Part shown: positions 45,066 through 55,619 of the stretch, in pieces
Position numbering within the stretch: position 1 is the stretch's first letter
How the letters are laid out: the number at the start of each line of letters is the position of its first letter
NCBI GenBank assembly: GCA_029532415.1
Contig: JAQOTA010000060.1
Coordinates: 124,001-188,000, forward strand
Length of the DNA: 64,000 bases
Direction of reading: 5' to 3'
From: Marasmius tenuissimus
Lineage: Eukaryota > Basidiomycota > Agaricomycetes > Agaricales > Marasmiaceae
The notes under the pieces: model-generated
What the model saw: the letters and a program-made list of their open reading frames with translations, nothing else
Database searches by the model: none
Told to the model about the DNA's origin: nothing
Position numbers and translations under genes: made by a program

Positions 45066-47589
45066 ATGTCGACTACACAAAACACCCATACTGGTCAGGG
45101 TCCGCAGAACAATAATAATGCGGGGTACCAGAATATATACTATGGAGAGGTGAACAACAGTCTTAACATGACGGTCTCCGAACGTGCGTTTTTGGTGTTC
45201 CATTCGCCTCGAGTCTCGAAGATGTTCTCAACTGTTCTTTGTTTTAGCACTCAAGCGCCTCTGGGATGCAATTGCTGGCGTTGGGGCTTCTCACAAAGCA
45301 GAGCACCAGTTCGATCGCGGGGCATGCCTTGAAGGGACTCGCGAAGCCGTTCTGGCTATCCTTCGCGAATGGGGGTTGGCGGCAGAACAACTGCTCCCGA
45401 TATGTTGGCTCTCGGGTGCCGCTGGCGTCGGAAAGTCTTCGATTGCCCTGACCATCGCCAAGTTTTACGAGAGAGAGAGTATTTTGGTCTCTTCATTCTT
45501 CTTCTTCCGGTCCGACCACAAACGCAATACCCCCTCTGCTCTCATCCCCACCATTACTTATGGACTCGCCACGACGATACCACTCATGCGGAATTACATT
45601 GAAGAGAGACTGTCGAGAGACCCTGCGATTCTGGAAGTCGCATTGGAGGAGCAGTTTCGAGAGTTGATTGTTGAACTCACCTTAAAATGGAGCAGGCAAA
45701 GAGCCATTTGGGGCTCTTCGGTCGGTCCTCACATCGTCATCCTTGACGGGCTGGACGAGTGCGGTGATGAAGACACCCAGTTACGCATTCTTGCTATCAT
45801 CCGATCCGCGTACCAGCACTCTCCCGAATTCCCTTTGCGGTTCTTGATTTGCAGTCGACCGGAAGCTTGGCTTCGGGAAGCATTCATTGATGATCACCTG
45901 CGTAACTTCTCGAAGACCATCGTTCTGGACGAGACCTTCGAGCCTAACAGGGACATCAGGCGATTCTACCTCCACCACTTTCAGGAGATTGCGAGCAGTC
46001 CAAAGTACAACCAGATCCGTTTCCCGAGCCCCTGGCCTTCACAGTTGGATCTTGAAATCCTGGTCGAAAGATCCTGTGGCCAATTTGTCTATGCGGCGAC
46101 AGTGATCAGATTCATCAAGCTCGTGTATTGCCATCCTGTCAAACAACTCCATACCATCCTCGACAGGGCACCACCTCGCCGTGGAACATCACCGTATCAA
46201 CAGCTCGATATGCTGTATGATCTCATCCTCAGTGTCCATCCAGACCGTGAGGAACTCCTCCCCATCCTTGCCACCGTCATTGTCCTCCCGGAACATGCAA
46301 GATCCCCCGCATGTATTGAGTTGGTGCTGGGACTTCCCGATGGACAGGTGGCACTGACGTTGCGTGGTATGCACTCAGTCCTGGACATTCATGGTCAAGG
46401 GGATGAGATTCGTGCTTATCACACTTCATTCACTGATTACCTGGCCGATCAAACAAGGTCACTTGATTTCCATATCAACGTGAGAAAACAGAGACGCCCC
46501 ATTGCGCGACAGTGGCTCCAGAATCTCGCAACCAGTAGGATCCGGACCTACAGGTGAGCAGCCATATTTTGCTAATCTCCAGTCTCCAGTCTCTACTTGT
46601 CTCTGACTTGATGTCTACCACGCGCGCAGCGTCAGCCAGCTCTACAGCAAGGAAACCAGATCCTTCTTCACAGAATGGGTCGAGCTTTGCACGTTGATTA
46701 CCAGACCAAGCTGGGAGTTACTAATCGATGTGCAAAACATTGACTTTCCCTCTGTGTGTGTGGGCATGGGGTCTGCCAATCATCAACAATGGACAATGAG
46801 GCTTGGCGCCCTGCTGCCATGGCTGAAGGTATGTGCAAGTTTGGCCAGCTATTGTTTTCTTTATCATATGTACTGACTTGTGTTCTTTATTGCCAGGATA
46901 TCCCCAGGCACGAAAGTGTCAAGGACAAAAAGTGTCTCATACAAAAATTTGAGAAACGTCCCGAGTGTTTCCACCTTGAATGGCCTCTGGGCGCGTATCC
47001 GTCGGACGATGCCTTGTTCTGGGTTGTTGAAGCTGCCACAGGATGCCAGTTTTATTCCGAGCAAGAACCCAGGGATACACGCCAAATGCCATACCTCACA
47101 GAGTGCCGCTGTGATCTCTCTGGAGGAATCAGGTCATGCGATCCACAGCACCTAGCATACCAGGAAGCCTGTATGCAAGTTGTCCGGAGTTACATCTCTC
47201 ATCTCGGGAAGATTGTTCAGAATCGTTTACTAGACGTGGAACTTGGTATCCCCCCAGCGTCGCAACATCTCTTCCACAACTTGGCCTGGTCGTTGCTTCT
47301 GAAATACTGTCATCTCGATACGGAGCTGCTTTCGCTCTGCCGTACGTTTTTCGAACTCGCGAAACGTTGTATGAAGATGGGGGTCACTCCCTTCCACGGT
47401 GTGAAGGAGGCAAAGAAGAATCTGGTTGGATGGATTGAGGTACCCACCGTTTCTCTCAGTGTTCAAATCCTTACTCATTCTTGGATTGTACTGGTCAAAT
47501 TGACCTTTTTTCGATAGAGTTTCCCCGGCAGGTTTGCTGAAGAAGGGGGAGGTTTGAAAGCACAGCTTCTCACTTGGGACATGAACTAG
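45066..47589 (+). CDS. NACHT-domain NLR-like protein, paralogue G (745 aa)
   Basis: Five exons: 45066-45183, 45248-46553, 46630-46828, 46897-47439, 47518-47589; joined frame open. N-terminus MSTTQNTHTGQGPQNNNN, with GYQNIYYGEVNN. The NACHT part has GAAGVGKSS, VILDGLDEC, LICSRPEAW and HTSFTDYLADQTRS. The C-terminal domain has RPECFHLEWPLG, CRCDLSGG and LLKYCHLDTELLSLCRT. For exon 3 I chose the donor CTGAAG|GTATGT (46,828/46,829); the family position 6 nt further on reads GCAAGT, as in D and H, so both may be used. Its upstream sequence from about 44,832 is nearly the same as that of D, though the two are separated by MITE and GGCTC insertions in the flank. Confidence 0.86.
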
Positions 47590-47629
47590 ATTAATAATTA
47601 TATGTGCCGTATATCGGGTGAATCGTATC

Positions 47630-47860
47630 GAGACAGTCTTTCGCGCATTTCATTACTTCGTGCCGCGTAGCTCTGGTTGTAATTTTGACCCCCTTCAGCC
47701 ATCGCTGAGATATGATCTTGGGTACTATCAGCACCTGCGCGATTGCTAGTGTCCTTACTGTGGCTTCGCTCGTTGATAGCGTGCTTCGTTACGACGAAAG
47801 TGCTGAAGAAGCCTATCGCGATCGGCGGGTGCCATCTGCCGATGGTCATGTTTATGGAGC
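47630..47860 (+). pseudogene. erv46 3'-end fragment downstream of NLR-G
   Basis: Exon 9 end (AGACAGTCTTTCGCGCATTT) and exon 10 (STCAIASVLTVASLVDSVL, compare STCAIVGGVLTVASLVDSVL) are recognisable, with the acceptor between them. Small deletions break the frame after DSVL. Homology continues into gene X just beyond, as it does next to the intact erv46. Confidence 0.72.
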
Positions 47861-47899
47861 ACGTAGTAGTAATGTGGTGTAAGTTTTACTCTACTTGTA

Positions 47900-48540
47900 G
47901 TAGTATGGTTGATCCTCAGGTGCGTAGAAAAGCCGAATATCCGGTAGGCGAAGTAATGAAAGCCAGCTTGTTGCTTTGCTGAGTGGACCGTGCGTGGGAG
48001 GGTAAGTGCATCGGAAAAGCGACGCCGGGCCGTGGTCTCGCTTCGAGCTTTCTCCACAGCGACGACGCAGAGACCGTGCATCATCCTCGAATGCTTTACC
48101 CACTCTCTCCAAAAACGTTATCTCAGAGCTCTGTGTCTCTTGACCCTTGTCACTCTGATAGCCATGTTCCACAACCACTATGTACGCCCAGTCACCGACC
48201 CAAGTGATTGTTCGCGTGTTACATGGACGAGAGATTCTACGACGAAGTGACCCACTTCTGAATCAGACAAGAGTTCGGAGCCCTGCGCTGGGCTGCGGTA
48301 CGCGACGTTTTCGCTTTGAGGTGAGTTGTGCTGAAATATCCATGCTGAAAACACCAATAACAAAACTTGAACGAACTGTTAGTGGTAATAGGATTCCTCT
48401 TCCTCCAAGGCTATCCCTTGACCTATGGCTGGGCACTGATGCTTTCGCTACTGGTGTCGCTTTGCTCAATCGTTGTTTTTATATGTTATGTATGGGATGC
48501 TGAAAAGGTTTATGTTGTTGATTAAGCCGGACTTGGGCGT
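47900..48540 (+). pseudogene. Unidentified membrane-protein gene remnant (gene X copy)
   Basis: Corresponds to 17,440-17,020 (minus) next to erv46. Open pieces: LRALCLLTLVTLIAMFHNHY near 48,110-48,180, FGALRWAAVRDVFAL near 48,270-48,315, and a hydrophobic stretch VVIGFLFLQGYPLTYGWALM at about 48,390-48,450 continuing to VWDAEKVYVVD. I could not join these in one frame with plausible introns, so it is probably decayed. Family unknown. Confidence 0.35.
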
Positions 48541-48904
48541 TGTTTACTGGGAAGATGGAGAATACTTTTCGCTGGCTTCAACTACAAGTGAGTACGTTCC
48601 GACTTTCAAGTCGGAAACGTCGAAATTCTAACGAATCGGATTGGTCTTTCCCCAGCAAATGTCAGCACCGAAGCAACTGGATCTCTATCTCTATTGTCGT
48701 CCACACCCCCTCGTATCTCCGTGTATCATACCCGACGTTCCAGACCCTTGTTATTATACGACCATAATAAAGACCCCTGGTTCAGACGGAAGGACATGCG
48801 ATCAACACATGAACTCCACGTATCAATCCAACCACCCACCTCACCGTCCAATTCTGCGCATACCCTCAATCCTTTGACTTACAACGACATCGACATCCAG
48901 AAAA

Positions 48905-49268
48905 ATGTCCGAAACGAAATCAACATTCGAGGCAGCTGTGAACCGACTTGGTGATATCTCAGACAGACGACGATGGGACGAGATTCTCGAGGCTACTGAA
49001 GAGGGAGCCCAGGAATGGTTGGATTTGATGCAAGAGGTTTGTCTGGAGTCTTCATGGCAAAATGAAACAATTGATGGCTTTTTAGCTCGTGGAATACCCT
49101 GAGGTCCCCCAAGCTCTACGGTCGCCCATGTTCAAGACAATGATTCGTCTTTCGAAGAAGACAGGTTTGCACCCGAAATGCCCTGTTGTACATATGGATT
49201 TGTGGGCGTTCGCTCAGAATTTTCCTGTTGTCATTGAGCTAGTTGTGCTACTCCCCTTCCTACTTTAA
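48905..49268 (+). pseudogene. Truncated 5' end of a TKL-like kinase gene
   Basis: Exon 48905-49036, intron 49037-49085, then 49086-49268. The product would be 104 aa: DRRRWDEILEATEEGAQEW, LVEYPEVPQALRSPMFKTMI, RLSKKTGLHPKCPVVH, then unrelated residues to a stop. It matches the N-terminal 80-odd residues of the complete kinase at 51,405 and stops before the glycine loop, so it cannot be a kinase. The 3' flank again matches the flank of the complete gene (49,260-49,420 versus 53,220-53,350), consistent with an internal deletion. Confidence 0.7.
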
Positions 49269-49929
49269 TACTCAAACCGAGGTTTCGTCCTCCCTTCCCC
49301 GCATCGCGGCCTGTCCCTTAGACACGATACAAACACCATTTATCTTTTGGCCCTACAGCGGCCTCTTTACGTTCTGGAGCACAATATCACAGCCTTGCGA
49401 TATTTACTGTATTCACTAGCGTCCTTGAATCTTGAATCTACCTCACACGCACCAATCCTTCATGTATATTGCTCGTACGACAAGACTGTTGGACATCGTA
49501 CGACAGAACCAGGACAAGGAAATTGAAAGACAGCCAATACAGAGACTTGTCGGCACTTCGAAAAGGGAGCTGGGAAAAGAGTCATTCAATGTATGGGACG
49601 CTGGTGGCATATGTGTATGATGAGAGGATGACGGGCATGTCTCCTAGTCGAAGAAGAGAACGATACGTCCGTCCGCCCCTACCACTGTAGCTGCATCTAC
49701 AATCGTGCTCTTGGGCGTGATGTTGGGACGGGATTGGGCGAGAAGCCGTCTTTGAGCCGTCTACTCCGGTTAGTACGCCCTTCACCCACCTTCCTACGTC
49801 ATGTTTGATGATGTGCTGGATCTCCACACGAAAGGTTCATTTGATTGAAAAACAGGATAGTGAACTTGCGAGCCGAACCACGAACGCTTCGATGCATCGT
49901 ACAACGTCGTATCGAATCTTCATCCTCAT
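49269..49929. other. Intergenic, kinase 3' flank copy
   Basis: The first 150 bp repeat the 3' flank of the kinase gene at 53,220-53,350. Bases 49,430-49,820 contain only short overlapping frames with no recognisable content. Confidence 0.4.
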
Positions 49930-51150
49930 CGCTCTGATATCTATCGACCCCAACCCCAGACCCCGAATTAACAGTCTTCGCCAGGCCCTTCTCGCTAGAT
50001 TGAAGAGCTTCGAACGCTTCGAGGACGGAAGTGGACGTGTAATGATAGGTTATGGGCGGTTCGGCGTCAACTTTGCCTCGCAAGGCGAGAGCAACTTTGG
50101 CTAAGGTGTTATCGCCGGGCTGCATGTACATATAGAAGACAAAGTGAGTGAATGATCCGAGAGATATTAGTGTAGGGAGTGGCACACATACTCGATGCCG
50201 GAATGACCCTCTAGGCACTAATTTCCGTCCCCATCAGAAGATTGAGCGTAATGAACGACACCCGGATCCTAAGCTATAGAAAGGAACGGAGAACGAGAAC
50301 GTTAGCCCTCAATCACGGAGACATCTCAATGGCGACACGCAAACGCACCTGAACAACCCCACGAGTCCCCACCCTCGTCTTAGCAGCATACAACGCCGTC
50401 CGCAATCTGGACACACGTCTCTGCCCCGCTCACAACAATCACCAAGTCAACCAATCTTATCCTTAGAACCTCATTCATATTGGCGCCCCTCCTCATGGAA
50501 TACTCCACCGTCGTCTGTGAGTCTTGCTTCGCGACAGGAACGTATCGACTTCCACCCCGCCCAGATAGGTTTTTGCAAACTCGAGCCCCGATGCTTGAAC
50601 ATCAACAGCGAGTATCCGGGCCGCACTGAGCGTTTTGGCAGCCGCCATAGATGCATAGGAGACCTATGGGTCCACAATCGAACCCGGCGATAATTCCATT
50701 GATGAAGCTACCGAGGGAAGACGCGGCCCAGACTGCTACCACGAGAGGTTCCGCCTTATCTCGCGGGTCAACCTGAGAGTGAGGATGGGAGGGCCTAGGC
50801 CGGAGAATCATAAAGTGCAGAATGTCTCTCGTGCGGGATGGGGCAGATGAAGTCTCCTTGAACACGGAAAAACCGGGAGAGTGCGTTAGCCTGGCAAGCC
50901 CATGTACATGCGGCGATGAGAACACTGATTCTGGGGATCTGGTAAGTGCTGCCAGTTGCGTTCAAACACCAGAACTGGGAAAGGAAATCTGAAAGCGACG
51001 CACCTCTCTGTGTTGACCTGCCGTAGTTCCGAGCACTCATACAGCTCGCCGCCTACTAGTACAAATATTTGTGGCTCAGATACCCACCAAAAAACGAATC
51101 CAGTTGACTGGAGGTCGCAGCAGTTGCCCATGATCGTGACGAGACCTTGA
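49930..51150 (-). pseudogene. Sorbitol/xylitol dehydrogenase-like (MDR) pseudogene 6
   Basis: C-terminal piece at about 50,130-49,930: KVALALRGKVDAEPPITYHY and VLEAFEALQSSEKGLAKTV. Rossmann and substrate regions (50,680-50,470) are only readable with frame changes (KPIWAGWK, GGVFHEEGRQYE in a shifted frame). The 5' part (51,130-50,880) has YECSELRQVNTER and a dehydrogenase-like TLSRFFRVQGD. Close relative of pseudogene 2 in the left arm. Confidence 0.62.
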
Positions 51151-51404
51151 GGTGGTATGAAATGAAAAGTGAGGGACGAGTCTAATGCGGTTTTTCATCA
51201 CTTCAAGCGGGGTCTAAACGTATATCGTCCTCGATAGTCTACATATGCATATGGAGGATGGCTGAAATGAGAGTGGGGCGGGCGATGGCAAGAGGGTAAC
51301 ATGAGGGTGGGAAGGACGACACACATAATCTCATTTACGCACCATTCTGCCCAATTTGTCCGTTCCTTCGATCCTTTGACATACAACGACCAGTGTCGAG
51401 AAGA

Positions 51405-53218
51405 ATGCCAACAACAGAATCATTTGACGCAGGCGTAGACCGACTTGGCGATATATCAGACAAACAACGGCGGAACGAGATTCTAGAGGCTACGGGAGAC
51501 GATGCGCAAGAATGGTTGGATTTGATGCAGCAGGTTTGTCTAGAGTTTTCATGGCAAAAATCAGATAATTGACGGCTTGCTTGGTAGCTCGTGGAATACC
51601 CTGAAGTCCCCAAAGCTCTACGGTCCTCCATGTTTAAGGCGATGATTCGTCTCTCTAAGAAGACGGGTTTCCACCCGAAATGCCTCGTTATACACAACGT
51701 TGAGATGACAGGCCGTCATCCTGTAGGTGGAGGCGCGTTTGGAGATGTTTGGGAAGGGAAGATGGGGGAAGGTGCCGTATGTATCAAGGTCCTCAGAGTA
51801 TTCTCGACGAGCGACATTGAACAGGTGCTGAAGGTGTGTCTTCAGCTTCATTTCGCCCTGCCTGATATTCGAGGTTGTGGTCCGTTCAATTCTAAATCTT
51901 TACGTTCGATAGGACTACATGCAGGAAGCCATTATTTGGAGACAGCTAGATCATCCAAATTTGTTACCTTTCATGGGGATCTACTATCTTGAAGATGATC
52001 AAAAGCGATTGTGCTTGGTTTCACCTTGGATGGAACGGGGAAACCTAGTACAGTTCATGAAGGACTCCCCGGAGCTGGTTGATCATGGTTCATTGGTGAC
52101 CGTCGTTTTTTTTGTGACATATCAACCGCGTTGACCGGCTACGCGATAGGCATGGGACGTGGCCTGTGGTCTATCTCATTTACACGACATGAAAATCATT
52201 CACGGGGATCTTAAAGGGGTGCGCTATAGGTGCTTGTCATACCTCTGGAGCTGCTGACAATGTTTCTAGGCCAACATTTTGATCACGCCAGATTTACGAG
52301 CGCGTATTAGTGACTTTGGGCTTTCGCGCATTTCAGATACACAGCGGCTGTTCTCTTTGCAGACATACCATTCAAGCGGGACAACTCGATGGCTTGCGCC
52401 CGAATTACTTCGCGCCAGCGAAAACTGTGTCTCATCCAAGGAGAGTGACGTTTATGCTTATGGCTGCGTGTGCTATGAGGTAGGAACATCATGATTCGAG
52501 GTGGTATCGCATCTAACTTGAAGGTTCCGAATAGATCTTTGCCGGCCGGATCCCTTTCCATGACCTACCAGAGCCCGCGATCATTTGGGCAGTTTTGATA
52601 GAGAAACAACGACCGTCCCGTCCCCAAGGCCCACCTGAAGTACAGGATTCCATGTGGAATCTGATGATGCGTTGCTGGGACATCAGACCATCATCTCGGC
52701 CCACGACAATGGATTTACTTCAAGAGCTTGAGGAGATGGGCTTTGGATATTCACCTCTGCCCAACACGCACCACTGGAAAAGAAAGATAAAAGATAATAA
52801 AATGCCTGGTTGGCTCTCGTGGGTTTTGACCTCAAGTGAAACCAAAATGGCCAGGTTTCAGGTCTTGCGACTCTTTCCAGTGACCAATTGGCTCTTGCTC
52901 GCGGTCGTGCGACTCGTGCTGGTGGTCTATCTATCAGTGCTCTCGCTTTCAGAGGCAGTGGGGTCGAGGGTCCCGCTACAATCAGAGCCGGCAGCGTTCT
53001 TGATGGTAATAGTTGTGCTGGTCCCTCTAGTCTTTCTGGACGTGCGTGGGGTCTCGTGGGCCACGGACCTTATTCGAAAAGATTTGATTTTCCCTCATCT
53101 GGCCTTTCTGCTAATCACATCACTCTCTCTTGCTCGCTCTTGGTCTCGTCCCATGACTGCGATTGATTATGAGCTACTACTGGCGCTATGCCTTTATATG
53201 ATTCTTTTAACTAGCTAA
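51405..53218 (+). CDS. TKL-like protein kinase with hydrophobic C-terminal tail (506 aa)
   Basis: Six exons: 51405-51533, 51588-51833, 51913-52095, 52150-52218, 52270-52479, 52535-53218; open. Kinase landmarks: glycine loop GGGAFGDVW, Lys in VCIKVL, catalytic loop IIHGDLKGANILI, DFGLSR, TTRWLAPELL, SDVYAYGCVCYE, and C-lobe MMRCWDIRPSSRPTT. The HGDLKG form instead of HRDLK is usual in mushroom TKL-like kinases. The N-terminal 80 residues are helical and shared with the truncated copy at 48,905. After the C-lobe, about 120 residues contain three or four hydrophobic stretches (WLLLAVVRLVLVVYLSVL, FLMVIVVLVPLVFL, LAFLLITSLSLA, LLLALCLYMILL), suggesting membrane attachment. That tail is unusual for the family. 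Substrate unknown. Confidence 0.83.
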
Positions 53219-53349
53219 TCAGTCACGTATTTACATAGAAATCCCATCTTCCCTTCCTCAGATCGCGCCGGTTCCTTAGACTCCATACAGACACCGCACA
53301 TCTTCTGTGCAGTGGTCTTTTTGCGTGCCAGAACACAGCATTACGACCC

Positions 53350-54560
53350 TATTACATTTGCTGTAGTCATGGGCTATAAGCAGCTTGATGTCGACTTTGC
53401 CTTGTGGGGCCAGGGAAATGGCAGGTCTGTAGTCGTTGGGCTATATGTGCATATAGAAGGCAAAAGTGAGCGAACGATCCGAGTGCAGGGAATGGCACAC
53501 ATACCCGTTACCGGATCTAAACACCGACTCGACATTAATATCGAAACGAGACCCTACGAGACCCCGATTGCGAGCTACAGAAAGGTACGGAAATCAAGGC
53601 CGTCGGCCCTCATATCACGGAGGGATCTCAACGGCGACACGGAAACGCACCTGAGCAACTCCTCGAGTCCTCACACTCGTCTCAGCAACATACAACGCCG
53701 TCTGGAATCTGGATACACGTCTCTGTCCCGCTCACAACGATCGCCAAGTCGACTCGCCTAGCTAGGTCCTCAATCTTCAATTCCTTGAGCTTCGTACCGT
53801 TCCTCGTGGGATACTCCAGCATTGTCTCCGAGTCTTGCAAGCTGCTTCGCTACAGGAGCGTAGGTATCCACGTCCACCCCGCTCAGGTGGATCTTTTCAA
53901 CCTCGATCCTCGATCTTTGAGCATCGTCAGCGAGGATCCGGGCTACACTGAGCGCTTTGGCAGCCGCCATACACGCATATAGGGGAACAGCCGAATCCGG
54001 CGATGAATCCATTGGTGGCAAAGTTACCGAGGGAAGACACGGTCTAGACTACTACCGCGAGAGGTTCCGTCTTATCTTGCAGGCCACCTAAGAGTGATTA
54101 TTGAAGGGCCTGGGCCGAAAAATCGTGTATGTAGTGTAGAATGTCCCTCGAGCGGATATGGTCGTTGGGATTGGGTATAGGAGGCTTCTTGGGACACGGA
54201 AAAACCGGGAATGTGTGCCGTCGTTAGGTGGAGCATTCTGAGTCTTTGAGGTATGGCCTCAAGTTGTCCTGTAATGTCCGGAATCGGAAAAAGGTTGGTA
54301 CGATCTGAGGTGTTAGTGGTATTAACAATCGACCCACCTCGATGACACCTAAAAGCTCTCGGGCAGGCTGCATATCACAGAATTCGTACACTCTCTCAGA
54401 CCGGCGTCGTAAAGAGCCTCGATAACTCTTTTCGAAGATGCGATATTTGATGTGCATACGACGATGAGAGCACTGATCCTGAGGGTCTGGCGAGTGCTTC
54501 CGGTTGCCTTCAGATGTGTCCTACGTCTACCATGGTGTCGAGTTCAGAACCAAAAAAGGA
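53350..54560 (-). pseudogene. Sorbitol/xylitol dehydrogenase-like (MDR) pseudogene 7
   Basis: Minus strand: DSSPDSAVPLYACMAAAKAL at about 54,010-53,950 (compare CMAVAKAL), VARILADDAQRSRIEVEKIH, VDVDTYAPVAKQLARLGDN, and a tail ISLAPQGKVDIKLLI near 53,420-53,370 that runs into the kinase 3' flank. The nucleotide-binding loop is lost. The 5' part holds VYEFCDMQPARELLGVIEVG, shared with pseudogenes 4 and 9. Confidence 0.62.
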
Positions 54561-55619
54561 CAACCGAACGCAGCGACGCACCTCTCTGTTGACCCGCCGT
54601 GGTCCGGAACTAGACTCGAGCCCAGCAGCGACGCACGGTGTGGGGCCCCTACCCCTACGCCGGCGCAGCAGCTTTTGAACGACTGTCTTCAAAACTCTGA
54701 CGGGGCGACCTGGCTCGAGTCTAGTCCGGAACAGTCGTACAACTCGCCGCCCACAAACAGTTCTGATACCCGCCCACGAGCGAATCCGATCAGGTCATAG
54801 CACTCGCCCTGACCAAGATTTTAAGGCAGTATGGATCAAAAAGGGAGGAACGAGTCCAATGGCTGAAAATGAGAGCGGGGCGAGCGCGAGAGGGTGGGAA
54901 GAGCAAAAGCAAAAGAAGCGCCCAATCAAAATACTCTACTCAGTTGACCGTCATGACGCGCAGGAAAATGGCCATTCCTCTCGTATCCGACTTGAAACAA
55001 TACTCTTCTCTTGAACGATATCACACGCCGTATGTGTCTTGAACACCAACCACTCGAAGGCTGCTCATTCCTTCTTCATACCCCCGCCAGTTTATCGACG
55101 ATGGACACGGTCTCAGAGCAGTGGTGATTCATGACTACCGTGTCGGAAGGAAACGTGTCGACTGTACTTGATGAATAGGAAGGACACAGGTCAAAACGTA
55201 CGCATAGACCATGGCAGAGATCAGAACAGCGAAGTCGGGCGATGGTCTTACCTCAACTGGCCTCCAATCCTACGTGCACAACATTTTCCAGCTCATCCAT
55301 GCTTAGGGGCTCTACATAGATGAGTGTATATAAGGCCGCCGGCGCCGGCGTTCATAAATGGATTGCTGTTGCAATTGAAGACCATGTCATTGTCAGCTGC
55401 AATCACGATTCGGTCACCATGTCCATGGAAACATCCCTCATCAACTGCAACGTGCCGCAACTGGCAACGCTTTTCGCCCCCACCACCATCTCGTCGAACA
55501 TATTCCTTGTTTTCTCCAACCCTACTTTCCACCTCCGTCTCTGTCTGGTGCTCATTCGAGTGAACAAGCACATTACGGTCAAGCCCCCCCTCTGGTGCAA
55601 CCGAAACCCCATAAAAGCC
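54561..55619 (+). promoter_or_regulatory. Upstream region of NLR-H
   Basis: Co-linear with the NLR-F upstream region. Palindrome GTCATGAC is at 54,950-54,957, 670 bp before the start codon. A TATA-like string TATATAAGG is at 55,327-55,335, about 290 bp before the start; it is not conserved in F. No independent gene. An ATG at 55,320 is in frame with NLR-H but overlaps the TATA string. Confidence 0.45.

Noticed and set aside
45184..45247. Start of NLR-G at the in-frame codon at 45,184
   Set aside because: This lies within intron 1. Splicing 45,184-45,247 joins the conserved MSTTQN exon to the NACHT exon in frame.
55320..55619. A 100-residue N-terminal extension of NLR-H from ATG 55,320
   Set aside because: It is in frame but overlaps a TATA-like string, has no counterpart in the other paralogues, and the conserved start MSTQN lies at 55,620.
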